DNA from: Acarospora socialis
Lineage: Eukaryota; Ascomycota; Lecanoromycetes; Acarosporales; Acarosporaceae
Direction of reading: 5' to 3'
Assembly: GCA_025617375.2 (NCBI GenBank)
Contig: JAMYGW020000014.1
Span: 62,001-126,000 of the forward strand
DNA: 64,000 nucleotides
Position 1 is the stretch's first letter. Each line of letters opens with the position of its first letter. The translations under genes were made by a program, and so were the position numbers. Of the stretch, positions 1 through 10,179 are shown piece after piece. A model generated the notes under the pieces. It did not search any database and was not told the origin of the DNA. It saw nothing but the letters and a program-made list of their open reading frames with translations.

Positions 1-559
1 CAAAAATCACCAAAAACAACACTTTCACAACTCTTTATGAGTTCACCAGACTTGTTGAGATCACAATTCACCATGAAACTCTCTCAGAAGACTATCCTAA
101 AGTCTAAAAAGAGAAGAGCAATTGTCAGCTCAGTGTCAGAAACTATCTTCTCTGATAAGAAATCAAATTGCTATGAGATTCATGCAAATCTGCATGAAAC
201 TGACCTCAAAGACAATCAAAGTAGTGATGAACTACTTCAACAAGTCAGAAAACACCTCAAACAAGCACTTCAGCAATTCACAAACCCTACATTTCAACAA
301 GAACTAGAAACTAGCATTAGAGCACTGAATCAAGCAAGACAAAATGCAAATCTAGACTCACTCAAGCAGTCAGATGAAGCATTTTACCAAAAACTAGATG
401 TTCAACAACAGCTAGACAGCTTCAAAGATGAAATCAACATCAAACTAGACAAAATTCTCCACACAATGTCTAAAACAAAGTCACAAACCACAGAAAAACC
501 AGCATTTGTCTTTCAGACAAATAAAACAAATCTCATTAGCTTTGTACAGACAAACAAGA
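1..559 (+). pseudogene. LINE copy D, ORF1 N-terminal fragment
   Basis: This is the 5' piece of plus-strand LINE copy D. It encodes the first ~175 residues of the ORF1 (gag-like RNA-binding) protein from an ATG at 37. It aligns along its length with ORF1 of the minus-strand copies (MSSPDLL, KTILKSKKRRAI, DVQQQLDSFKDE), including the central Lys/Gln-rich probable coiled coil. The reading frame is then cut by insertion of the minus-strand array at 573, so the open frame running on to 615 is inserted 3' tail, not protein. The copy resumes at 20153. The sequence differs from the minus-strand units by transversions as well as C/G-to-T/A transitions, so this part belongs to a divergent, decayed lineage. 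The 5' UTR of copy D lies left of the window. Confidence 0.9.
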
Positions 560-572
560 CTATCTTTGAACA
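560..572. repeat. Target-site duplication, left copy (13 bp)
   Basis: CTATCTTTGAACA lies directly before the (TTTA)n start of the minus-strand insertion and recurs at 20140-20152, where the interrupted ORF1 of copy D resumes in the same orientation. The pair brackets 573-20139 as one integration product, as expected of target-primed reverse transcription. Confidence 0.93.
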
Positions 573-767
573 TTTATTTATTTATTTATTCTTCATTCTA
601 TGCATGCAGCTATAAAAGCTATGGCAGTTAATAGACATATAGTGAAAGATGTAGACACAAAACAAAACTCAAAATCTTGTACATGTGAATAATCAATCTG
701 AATACTTTTTGATCACTTCTGTTCAGTCAACCTGATGCTGATTGTCAACCAATATCTTTCTTCTTTT
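573..767 (-). other. LINE 3' UTR and (AAAT)n tail of unit 1
   Basis: About 180 nt after the ORF2 stop are nearly identical in unit 1, copy B (7043-7238) and plus-strand copies D, E and F. They end in repeated AAAT units instead of a homopolymer A tail. The conserved stretch contains TGCATGCA just before the tail. Conservation across all copies suggests that it is the recognition end for target-primed reverse transcription. Confidence 0.8.
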
Positions 768-3700
768 CTAAATCTCATCTTCATCCTCAACTTCTTCTAA
801 TAACCATTTTCTAGTAGCTACTTTGGTTTTCTTCAAAAACAGCAAAGTAGCTTTGATTCCTTCCTTGGTAGTAAACAGCACCTTTGCTGTATATGGCAAA
901 TTGATGTTTCTGAGCTGATTTTTCAGCTCAGTTTGCTCCTTTTTGTTATATTGACAGGCTGTCAACAAATGCTCTGGGGTTTGATCTTTGTTGCATGCAC
1001 CATTGCATTTCTTGCTATTATAGTCTGGTAATCTATGCAGATATGCTTTGAAATAGTCATGATCTAGTTTCATTTGTGTAAAAGTAGCAAATGAAAGTCT
1101 GTCTGCACTTTTCAGATCTTCTTTGATGTGAAAACTAGGTGTTTGATCAAACTGAGCATAGTATCTTCCTTGGGTTGTCTTTTTCCAGTGAGTGGTCCAG
1201 TTTTCCAGTGCTTTGGCCTTGATTTTGTGTTTGATATAGCTAATAGATGTAAATCTATCAATATCTGGTGAAATTGACTGCTTTGCACCTGATTTTGCAG
1301 CTTCATCTGCTATTTCATTGCCTTTAATGTCCTCATGTCCAGGAACCCAATGAATATGAGGTGTAACTTCATAATCTATGAGTTTTTGAAGAGTTTCTTG
1401 ACATTTAATAGCTAGCTGCTGTCCAGATCCTTGGTTTGTAGTTTGAATTCTTTGTATAGCTGCTTGATTGTCTGAAAAGATCCATATGTCTTTGATTCTT
1501 TGATATTTCATGATTTCTTTGAGACTTAACTTCAAAGACTGTGAAATTCCAAACAATTCAGCATCATAGACTTCCATGGTGGTTCCTAGATTCCAAGATT
1601 GTTGATGTATAATATCTTTATACATGTAGCAAAGACCTGCACCTAGATTCTCATCTAGTTTTGACCCATCTGTGTACAAAACAGCATTTTTAAACTTGAT
1701 TTCCTTAGAGAAAAGTGTTTCTAGTCTCTTTAGATGTTCCAAAGTAGCTAGTTTTTTGTCAGATTTGCTGATTTGAATGTCTATGTTTGGTGAAACACTC
1801 CAAGGTGCACAGCATAACTCATTTTGAGTTGAAACCTCCAAATTTAGTGTTTCTGGTAGATATTTGCAAATGCTATATAGCACTTTAATCAACTGAGTTG
1901 GGTGTTTCTTCTTAATGAGAGAGTTTGGATGTTGATTCCAGTCAAGATAATGATTTTCATCAATATCACATCCAGTTCCAAGTCCTGGTGGGTAGGTGTA
2001 TGGAGTTCTTTGTCTAATTGGATGATTTTCTGACAAAGTAGCTATTCTTAAAGCATATAGCTCTGTTTTTTGATCAAGTCTAAATCTGGGTGGTAATATA
2101 GCTGATTCTAGCTCCATAGCAGCTGATGGTGAAGACCTAAATGCACCTAGAATTTTTCTAGTTGCTGAATTTTGAAGTTTTTGAAACAGCTTTTCAAAAT
2201 TCTTTTGTTGTTTCCACCATACTGGGCTTCCATAGTCACTTATAGATGTGATGCAGGCTGTGTACAGCTGTTTTCCAGCTGATGTTGATAAACCCCATTC
2301 AGAATTCATCAGTCTATGCAGTAAATGCAATGTTCTAGTTGCAGAAGCTATTTTCTTTTGCACATGTGTCTTAAAAGACATTTTAGTGTCAAACCAAACA
2401 CCTAGCCAGCGTACAACTTTAGAAGGATGTATAACAGTGTTATTTGGTAGTTTTACTGTTGATATAGCTTGATTTCCTTTCTGAAAATGGATGAGTTCTG
2501 ACTTGCTGTCATCAAATATAACTGCATTTTCTTCAGCCCATTGAAATGCAGTTTTTGTGACTGATTCTAGTGTTTTGCTGTTGTCTGCAGCTGTTTTTCC
2601 TTCCACAATAATAGCCACATCATCAATATAGCTTGGTAGCTTTAGTTGAGTGTGTTTATTGTTGATTTTTGTGAATAGAAATCGCATATAGATCAAAAAT
2701 AGCATTGGTGATATAGGTGATCCTTGTGGAATTCCAGAATTGACACTTTGTGGGTGATTTTTTTCACCATCAAAAGCTAGAGCAATTGTTCTATTTGTAA
2801 GAAAGCATTGCACCCATTTTAGTACAGTTTGTGGTAAATGTAGTCTTTTCATGACTTTTAGCAGTTGATTTAAAGACACATAGTTAAATGCACCCTTAAC
2901 ATCCAAGAATAAAGCTGTCAAGACTTTGTTGTTGTTGATTGCTTGTTGAATGTCATGTGTTAAACACATAGCTGCATCCACAGCTGATCTTTGCTTTCTA
3001 CCGCCCATTTGCTCATGATATAGCAAGTTTGTGGTTTCAGCCCAATAGGAAAGTCTTGTTGCCATTATCTTTTCAGATATTTTGCCCAAGCAATTTAGTA
3101 GAGTGATTGGCCTATATGCTTTGGGTATTGAATAGTCTGCTTTGCCTTCTTTTCTTAGAATTGCACCAGTTCCTTGACGCCAGCATACTGGATGATAACC
3201 TTGATTTATTAAAACTGAATAAACAGTGTGAAATAACTCAGATATAGCTTGATATGCATGTTGAATTATCAAAAAGGACAATCCATCTGGCCCAGGTGCT
3301 TTTTTTGTTGATGAAGTCATAATAGCTTGTTTTATTTCCTTAGAAATGACTGAAAACCATGGTTTTGTGAGACTATTATCACATTCTAGCTCAACTGAAC
3401 TTGTTTGAGGTGGTTTTGGAAACATAGCTTCAAGAAACAAGTCACATTTGTCTTTAAATGTGAGTCCTACTTTGTTTTCATGCTTTATAGGAGGTGTTTT
3501 CTCTATTTTTCGTGGTTTAGTGTAATGATATGCTGTGAAAACATCTTTTCCAGCTGCACCTTGCAGAAAAGTAGTCCATGAGGTATGTTTGGCTTTCTGA
3601 ATTGCGTGAAAGTATCTATTTCTTGCATTTCTGAATTGATTTCAGTTTTCTTGTGATTTGTGATGTTTCCAGTATCTTCTAAAACCACTCATTTCAGTTC

Positions 3701-4685
3701 TAAGTACTGATAATGATTCAGACCACCATACTTTGGCTTTTGAACAAGGTTTTCTCTTTGGTATATGCTGATCTGCTGCATTTGCTATCAGATTTCTGAG
3801 AGAAATAGCCATTTCTTCTAGATTTTGATCTGATAGATGTTGCATTAAGCTTTGAATTTGAACACTGGTTTGTACTGAGTTTATTTGCAGAGTTTCTGCA
3901 AATTTAACCCAGTCTGCTTTGTCTATATTGTATGATGCACTCAGTGGACTTTCAACCCATTCAGACTCATTTGCAGTTATTTGAAACTGAATAACTTCAT
4001 GGTCTGATCCAGACTCCATGTCTTGATTTACTTGCCAATTTCTGATGAAATTGCAAAGTAAGGGTGTTGCAAAAGTCAAATCAATCACTGATGTGGCATT
4101 TCCTGAGTGATGTGTATAGGTGTTTATGTCTGGTGTATTTAATAGCTCACAGTTGTGAATTTTCAGCCAGTTTATCAAAGAAGTAGCTCTTATAGAGTTT
4201 TCTATTGATGAATTTCACCATGCATGATGTGCATTAAAATCCCCACAGATAGTAGCTCTTTGTGGTAGTTGAATTGCTGTTAAACATCTGTCTATGGTCC
4301 ATTGATCATTGTTGATTTGCTGTGACTTTTCATTGTATATGTTAAGTAACAGTATACTAGAAATTCCATTTGCTGAAATACTGAGTATTTGCAAATCTGA
4401 GTCTTTTGACAAGTCAGGTCTTGGTATACACACTAAATCTTGTTTAGTTTTAGACACAAATGCCATAGTTCTAGGTCTAATATCTAGATTAGATGTGGGT
4501 ATCAAACTAGTAAAAGATGAATGTGAAATAGTGGTTTTGTTGTCTCTTGCAACCCATGGTTCTTGAAGAAGAACTATGTCTGCAGTTTTTGTAGCTGAAT
4601 TCAGACATGAGTACATGACATTCATAGATCTTGCGCAGTTGTGTTGTAGAATGGTGATTTGTGATGAATTTGTTGTGTTATTCAT
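768..4685 (-). pseudogene. LINE ORF2 polyprotein, unit 1 (endonuclease-RT-RNase H), two stops
   Basis: ORF2 nicks target DNA and copies the element RNA into it. Domains by codon: apurinic-type endonuclease about 5-220 (QHNCA, LLQEPW, GDFNAHH, DLTF, GSDHEV); reverse transcriptase about 450-720 (KAPGPDG, YRPITLL, catalytic FLDVKGAF, GIPQGSP, YIDDV near 686); RNase H about 1000-1125 (YTDGSK, DAELFG, FSDNQAA, HWVPGHEDIKGNEIAD); and a C-terminal Cys/His motif near 1226-1242 (C-x3-C, then H-x4-C). The start is the ATG at 4685 that overlaps the ORF1 stop as ATGA. TGA replaces a tryptophan codon at 157 (4215-4217) and again at 3642-3644; both fit GG-to-GA change. The frame is otherwise open for 1305 codons. 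Confidence 0.9.
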
Positions 4686-6271
4686 GACATTTTCATAGAT
4701 AGTGGATCTGCTGTTGAAGAAATAGGCTGTAGTGCTTTGAAAACACTGCATTCTGCACTATTTGCTTGATGTTTCTCACCACAATTGCTGCATTTATAGA
4801 CTATATGTGCACAAGTGGTTCCTTTTGACTGTGTGGGACAAAGGAAACAGCCATGTTCTCTAGTATTGTGGTTTCCCGCACAGAATTGACATGTGTCTTG
4901 ATTTTTGCATACTTTTTGAGTATGTCCAAACTTTTGACACTTTCTGCATTGATCTGTTGGTTTGCAAGTGTTGTAGACTGCAGTTCTAACTGATGTTCCA
5001 GCAATTATCAGTCTGTTTCTGAGTGCTTTTTGAGCTTCTTGTTCTGATTTGACTGTCAAAACAATAGATGCATGCTGTTTTTTCTGTCTGGCTTCTTCTG
5101 AAGTAAGCCAGCGTGGTAAAATAGCTAGTTTGATATCTTTGTTGAAGATTTCTACTTCATCTTTGACTAGTTGCATGTCTTCTTTGCCGTTGAAAATAGC
5201 TGTGGGAATTCCATGTGCTACTATTTTGTACCACTTTTCATCCTTTTTGATTTCTATGAATTCAGATGATGAATTCCAGATTTGTTGATGTTTTAGCAAG
5301 TCTTCTGCTGTGCCTTCACTGGTTGTGAGCACTATACTAGCTTTGGATTGTGAAATAGCAACTGTGGAAACCAGCAAATTGTCTATTTTTGCTGTTTTAA
5401 GTGTGTTGTTGATTTTGTTGCGCATGTCTATGGCATTGATAGTAGTTGTGGGTGTTTTTGACTTTATAACTAGACGTCTTTCTCTGAAAGTAATGGGTTT
5501 ATCCACTACTTTTGACTTTGGTGCTTTTTTTTGAACAGTTGTCCATGAGTTTTGAGCATTTTGATCTTTGCTGCTTGCAATTGATGCATATGTTGCTGAT
5601 TTCACTGTTTTTGTTGATGTTGGCTGTCCAAAGCTGGTTTTGTTTGTCTGTACAAAGTTGATAGGGTTTGTTTTGTTTGTCTGAAAGACAAATGCTGGTT
5701 TCTCTGTGGTTTCTGACTTTGTTTTAGACATTGTGTGAAGAATTTTGTCTAGTTTGATGTTGACTTCATCTTTGAAGCTGTCTAGTTGTTGTTGAACATC
5801 TAGTTTCTGATGAAATGCTTCATCTGACTGTTTGAGTGAGTTTAGATTTGCATTTTGTCTTGCTTGATCCAGTGTCTTGATGCTAGTTTCTAGTTCTTGT
5901 TGAACTATGGGGTTTGTGAATTGCTGAATAGCTTGCTTGAGGTAGTTTCTGGCTTGTTGAAGTAGTTTGTCACCATTTTGACTTTTTGGGTGTAGGTTTG
6001 TGCAGTTTGCATGATGAGTTTCATGCTGATTTGATTCTTCATCAGAAGAAATAGCTTCTAGCACTGGACTGGCAATGGCTCTTCTCTTTTTAGACTTTAG
6101 AATAGTCTTTTGAGAAGGTTTCATGGTGATTTGTGATCCCAACAGGTCTGGTGAACTCATAAAGAGTTGTGGAAGTGCTGTTTTTGGTGATTTTTGTTGT
6201 TTTGTAGGTGTTTTTGGGTTTTCTAGGTTGAAATCTTGCATGAAGTTGCTAGAATCCAGTGCAAAAGTCAT
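4682..6271 (-). CDS. LINE ORF1 protein, unit 1 (intact, 529 aa)
   Basis: A gag-like nucleic-acid-binding protein thought to coat the element RNA. It is the only uninterrupted ORF1 here. From the N-terminus: a basic, Ser/Thr-rich segment (KTILKSKKRRAI near 55-70); a Gln-rich probable coiled coil at about 95-170; a central domain at about 260-430; then three Cys/His zinc knuckles at residues 442-455 (C-x2-C-x4-H-x4-C), about 461-475, and 494-508 (C-x2-C-x3-H-x6-C). This arrangement is usual for ORF1 of Tad1/I-type LINEs. The stop TGA at 4684-4682 overlaps the ORF2 ATG. Codon usage is strongly AT-rich compared with the right half of the window. Trp388 is intact here but is a stop in units 2 and 3. 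Confidence 0.9.
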   Translation of the reverse strand: MTFALDSSNFMQDFNLENPKTPTKQQKSPKTALPQLFMSSPDLLGSQITMKPSQKTILKSKKRRAIASPVLEAISSDEESNQHETHHANCTNLHPKSQNGDKLLQQARNYLKQAIQQFTNPIVQQELETSIKTLDQARQNANLNSLKQSDEAFHQKLDVQQQLDSFKDEVNIKLDKILHTMSKTKSETTEKPAFVFQTNKTNPINFVQTNKTSFGQPTSTKTVKSATYASIASSKDQNAQNSWTTVQKKAPKSKVVDKPITFRERRLVIKSKTPTTTINAIDMRNKINNTLKTAKIDNLLVSTVAISQSKASIVLTTSEGTAEDLLKHQQIWNSSSEFIEIKKDEKWYKIVAHGIPTAIFNGKEDMQLVKDEVEIFNKDIKLAILPRWLTSEEARQKKQHASIVLTVKSEQEAQKALRNRLIIAGTSVRTAVYNTCKPTDQCRKCQKFGHTQKVCKNQDTCQFCAGNHNTREHGCFLCPTQSKGTTCAHIVYKCSNCGEKHQANSAECSVFKALQPISSTADPLSMKMS

Positions 6272-6360
6272 GATATGAGGTGTTTTTGGGGTCCGTCCTG
6301 TCCAAATCCAAAATCCTATCCAAATCCAGGTCCAGAAGGTCTATGTCTAGCAGTAATTAT

Positions 6361-6384
6361 CTAGTTTTTAAAGGTAAAAACTAG
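6361..6384. repeat. Conserved hairpin 1 in LINE 5' UTR
   Basis: Perfect inverted repeat: 10-bp stem CTAGTTTTTA / TAAAAACTAG around the loop AAGG. It is identical at 15737-15760 (unit 2) and 18891-18914 (unit 3), so it is a fixed part of the leader. It could act in transcription, RNA packaging or translation; nothing in the sequence decides which. Confidence 0.75.
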
Positions 6385-6668
6385 ATTTTCCTGAGGTTCT
6401 AGATTATAGAAGCTTTGGATCCTTATTTCATCTAGAATAGGCTGTACCCAATTGCCTAATCCAGATGTTGCTTAATATCCCAATTCACCTAGAGTAGATA
6501 AACTCTACAATAGGCTTTTACCAGCTCTACTATAAGCAAGACTATACTATAAGTCACTCAACCACTAGGTCTTGGGGCAGATGCGTCTAGGGCAAGATTT
6601 CCACGTGGAGCCTCGTATTTATATCCCAACTACTCAGACGACGTTGTTTGCCAGTCTGAGCTTTTACC

Positions 6669-6699
6669 AGCAGGTAGAGCTAGAAAATAGCTACCTGCT
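6669..6699. repeat. Conserved hairpin 2 in LINE 5' UTR
   Basis: AGCAGGTAG pairs with CTACCTGCT, and an inner CTA/TAG extends the stem past a 2-nt bulge. The loop is GAAAA. It is present at the matching places in units 2 and 3. In unit 2 the only change falls in the bulge (AG to GG), which leaves pairing intact. Confidence 0.65.
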
Positions 6700-7032
6700 T
6701 ATACCCTTCACTAGGTCTTTGTGAGATGCTTCTAGTGTAGGGTATGTCTTCACTGGTAGGTTCTTTCTGCATGCAAAACGCTAATCAATTGACAGAAGAA
6801 ATGCTCAAATTCCAGCTAAATCCGTCAAGAAATGGCTATTTTGCGGCTAGTTTTTGCGGAAACTGCGTGCAGTTGCTGGAATTGAGCAATTTGGTGTAAT
6901 TCAGCCTGTAACGCTTAAAAATTTGACCTGAAACGCTGGTTTTTGGGCGAAAATAGCTGAAAAGTAGTCGATTTTGTTGATAAAATAGCTTGTTTTGATG
7001 GTGGAGCTATGTAGGTATGTTGTATAATGCGT

Positions 7033-7042
7033 GAATTGATGT
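7033..7042. repeat. Target-site duplication of copy B, left (10 bp)
   Basis: TGAATTGATG directly before the tail of copy B, repeated at 9600-9609. The uninterrupted site can be read in units 2 and 3, where the sequence occurs once. Two extra bases (CA, 9598-9599) lie between the B 5' end and the right repeat. Confidence 0.88.
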
Positions 7043-9599
7043 TTTTATTTATTTATTTATTCTTCATTCTATGCATGCAGCTATAAAAGCTATGGCAGTT
7101 AATAGACATATAGTGAAAGATGTAGACACAAAACAAAACTCAAAATCTTGTACATGTGAATAATCAATCTGAATACTTTTTGATCACTTCTGTTCAGTCA
7201 ACCTGATGCTGATTGTCAACCAATATCTTTCTTCTTTTCTAAATCTCATCTTCATCCTCAACTTCTTCTAATAACCATTTTCTAGTAGCTACTTTGGTTT
7301 TCTTCAAAAACAGCAAAGTAGCTTTGATTCCTTCCTTGGTAGTAAACAGCACCTTTGCTGTATATGGCAAATTGATGTTTCTGAGCTGATTTTTCAGCTC
7401 AGTTTGCTCCTTTTTGTTATATTGACAGGCTGTCAACAAATGCTCTGGGGTTTGATCTTTGTTGCATGCACCATTGCATTTCTTGCTATTATAGTCTGGT
7501 AATCTATGCAGATATGCTTTGAAATAGTCATGATCTAGTTTCATTTGTGTAAAAGTAGCAAATGAAAGTCTGTCTGCACTTTTCAGATCTTCTTTGATGT
7601 GAAAACTAGGTGTTTGATCAAACTGAGCATAGTATCTTCCTTGGGTTGTCTTTTTCCAGTGAGTGGTCCAGTTTTCCAGTGCTTTGGCCTTGATTTTGTG
7701 TTTGATATAGCTAATAGATGTAAATCTATCAATATCTGGTGAAATTGACTGCTTTGCACCTGATTTTGCAGCTTCATCTGCTATTTCATTGTCTTTAATG
7801 TCCTCATGTCCAGGAACCCAATGAATATGAGGTGTAACTTCATAATCTATGAGTTTTTGAAGAGTTTCTTGACATTTAATAGCTAGCTGCTGTCCAGATC
7901 CTTGGTTTGTAGTTTGAATTCTTTGTATAGCTGCTTGATTGTCTGAAAAGATCCATATGTCTTTGATTCTTTGATATTTCATGATTTCTTTGAGACTTAA
8001 CTTCAAAGACTGTGAAATTCCAAACAATTCAGCATCATAGACTTCCATGGTGGTTCCTAGATTCCAAGATTGTTGATGTATAATATCTTTATACATGTAG
8101 CAAAGACCTGCACCTAGATTCTCATCTAGTTTTGACCCATCTGTGTACAAAACAGCATTTTTAAACTTGGTTTCCTTAGAGAAAAGTGTTTCTAGTCTCT
8201 TTAGATGTTCCAAAGTAGCTAGTTTTTTGTCAGATTTGCTGATTTGAATGTCTATGTTTGGTGAAACACTCCAAGGTGCACAGCATAACTCATTTTGAGT
8301 TGAAACCTCCAAATTTAGTGTTTCTGGTAGATATTTGCAAATGCTATATAGCACTTTAATCAACTGAGTTGGGTGTTTCTTCTTAATGAGAGAGTTTGGA
8401 TGTTGATTCCAGTCAAGATAATGATTTTCATCAATATCACATCCAGTTCCAAGTCCTGGTGGGTAGGTGTATGGAGTTCTTTGTCTAATTGGATGATTTT
8501 CTGACAAAGTAGCTATTCTTAAAGCATATAGCTCTGTTTTTTGATCAAGTCTAAATCTGGGTGGTAATATAGCTGATTCTAGCTCCATAGCAGCTGATGG
8601 TGAAGACCTAAATGCACCTAGAATTTTTCTAGTTGCTGAATTTTGAAGTTTTTGAAACAGCTTTTCAAAATTCTTTTGTTGTTTCCACCATACTGGGCTT
8701 CCATAGTCACTTATAGATGTGATGCAGGCTGTGTACAGCTGTTTTCCAGCTGATGTTGATAAACCCCATTCAGAATTCATCAGTCTATGCAGTAAATGCA
8801 ATGTTCTAGTTGCAGAAGCTATTTTCTTTTGCACATGTGTCTTAAAAGACATTTTAGTGTCAAACCAAACACCTAGCCAGCGTACAACTTTAGAAGGATG
8901 TATAACAGTGTTATTTGGTAGTTTTACTGTTGATATAGCTTGATTTCCTTTCTGAAAATGGATGAGTTCTGACTTGCTGTCATCAAATATAACTGCATTT
9001 TCTTCAGCCCATTGAAATGCAGTTTTTGTGACTGATTCTAGTGTTTTGCTGTTGTCTGCAGCTGTTTTTCCTTCCACAATAATAGCCACATCATCAATAT
9101 AGCTTGGTAGCTTTAGTTGAGTGTGTTTATTGTTGATTTTTGTGAATAGAAATCGCATATAGATCAAAAATAGCATTGGTGATATAGGTGATCCTTGTGG
9201 AATTCCAGAATTGACACTTTGTGGGTGATTTTTTTCACCATCAAAAGCTAGAGCAATTGTTCTATTTGTAAGAAAGCATTGCACCCATTTTAGTACAGTT
9301 TGTGGTAAATGTAGTCTTTTCATGACTTTTAGCAGTTGATTTAAAGACACATAGTTAAATGCACCCTTAACATCCAAGAATAAAGCTGTCAAGACTTTGT
9401 TGTTGTTGATTGCTTGTTGAATGTCATGTGTTAAACACATAGCTGCATCCACAGCTGATCTTTGCTTTCTACCGCCCATTTGCTCATGATATAGCAAGTT
9501 TGTGGTTTCAGCCCAATAGGAAAGTCTTGTTGCCATTATCTTTTCAGATATTTTGCCCAAGCAATTTAGTAGAGTGATTGGCCTATATGCTTTGGGTCA
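7043..9599 (-). mobile_element. LINE copy B, 5'-truncated, nested in unit 1 leader
   Basis: A minus-strand copy of about 2.56 kb with the complete 3' UTR and (AAAT)n tail at 7043. Its 5' end is truncated inside the reverse-transcriptase region (9597). It is flanked by a 10-bp duplication. Such 5' truncation is the common result of incomplete target-primed reverse transcription. It is almost identical to unit 1, so the insertion is recent, and it is younger than the unit it interrupts. Confidence 0.92.
7239..9597 (-). pseudogene. LINE ORF2 C-terminal part in copy B
   Basis: The fragment is open throughout, about 785 codons. It covers the middle of the RT domain onward (YRPITLL, catalytic FLDVKGAF, GIPQGSP, YIDDV), the whole RNase H domain and the C-terminal Cys/His motif, and ends at the normal stop. 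The endonuclease and the RT N-terminus are lost. One RNase H residue differs from unit 1 (HEDIKD instead of HEDIKG), from a G-to-A change. It has no start of its own, so it is a dead fragment although uninterrupted. Confidence 0.88.
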
Positions 9600-9609
9600 T
9601 GAATTGATG
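9600..9609. repeat. Target-site duplication of copy B, right (10 bp)
   Basis: TGAATTGATG, the second copy of 7033-7042; unit 1 leader resumes immediately after it. Confidence 0.88.
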
Positions 9610-10174
9610 TGGCTTGGTGTGTATAGGCTGGAATTGCTGTGTAGTTGGCGTAAAAGTGGTGTTTTTGGTGTTTTCTTGGTTGTTTTGGTGTTTTTGGTGT
9701 TTTGGTGTGAGTGAGGCTTAGTTGAGGTATCTGGTGATGCTTGGTGCGCAGAAACTCTGTCAAGCAAGCTAGAAAAATTAAGCGAAAATTTGCGAACTTC
9801 AAAAACTAGATACTAAGGGGTACAACTAAACAGTTCAACAACTTTGTGAGCAGTAAAGATATCAAAAAGCAGTAATAGTATGAATTTTAGAAGAGATCAA
9901 GGTGAAGAAAACTGTTGATTCAGAATTTTCAAAGATGCGTTGATTGTGGCGATGTTGATGTCTGAGATGTTGTTTTGAGTTTTGGCTGGAGGTACGCGAA
10001 AAATTTTCACTGAATGATAATTGAGGTACCCCACCACCAGTATTGATGATGAAGATAAGCTGTTTTGAGGGTTTATAGAAGTGAATGAGACAAAGAATTT
10101 GCACTATTCAGAATTTTGATAGCTGCTTTAGTTGTGGTTCTGTGGTTTTTTGGTTCTCCAGACAGTTCTGTGCT
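9610..10174 (-). promoter_or_regulatory. LINE 5' UTR of unit 1, 5' part, with element 5' terminus
   Basis: The first 565 nt of the element. It includes a G/T-rich low-complexity run near 9655-9712 on the plus strand (GTTTTTGGTG repeated) and ends at 10174. Unit 2 ends at the same base (16982), which defines the 5' terminus as AGCACAGAACTG on the minus strand. Together with 6272-7042 this gives a leader of about 1336 nt, matching the 1335 nt of unit 2. Confidence 0.75.
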
Positions 10175-10179
10175 TACTT

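Larger units (their letters stand above)
6272..7042 (-). promoter_or_regulatory. LINE 5' UTR of unit 1, 3' part
   Basis: The 771 nt of untranslated leader next to ORF1. In units 2 and 3 it continues directly into the sequence found here at 9610-10174, which shows that copy B interrupted it. It holds no ORF of note. It contains two strong hairpins conserved in all three units (6361-6384 and 6669-6699). LINE leaders normally contain the internal promoter, which is a likely but unproven role here. Confidence 0.7.
573..10174 (-). mobile_element. LINE unit 1 (full-length Tad1-like element, interrupted by copy B)
   Basis: This is the only unit with both ends. Without nested copy B and its second target repeat (7043-9609), it is about 7035 bp. 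Its layout is: 5' terminus at 10174, 5' UTR 10174-9610 plus 7042-6272, ORF1 6271-4682, ORF2 4685-768, 3' UTR 767-591, and (AAAT)n tail 590-573. The order ORF1 with zinc knuckles, then APE-type endonuclease, reverse transcriptase, RNase H and a terminal Cys/His motif, is that of the Tad1 group of fungal non-LTR retrotransposons. ORF1 is open, but ORF2 has two TGA codons, so this copy probably cannot make a complete ORF2 protein unless one codon is read through. Confidence 0.9.

Noticed and set aside
560-615. C-terminal extension of the ORF beginning at 37
   Set aside because: The last residues are read from the 3' tail of the inserted minus-strand LINE, not from ORF1.
2248-2472. Plus-strand ORF of 74 codons repeated at 8719, 11624 and, on the minus strand, 23314 and 27837
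   Set aside because: Antisense shadow of the conserved ORF2 reading frame; it recurs only because the LINE does.
4801-5004. Minus-strand ORF of 67 codons recurring at 14177, 17331 and 20782
   Set aside because: Alternative frame inside the ORF1 zinc-knuckle region; the knuckle frame is clearly the real one.
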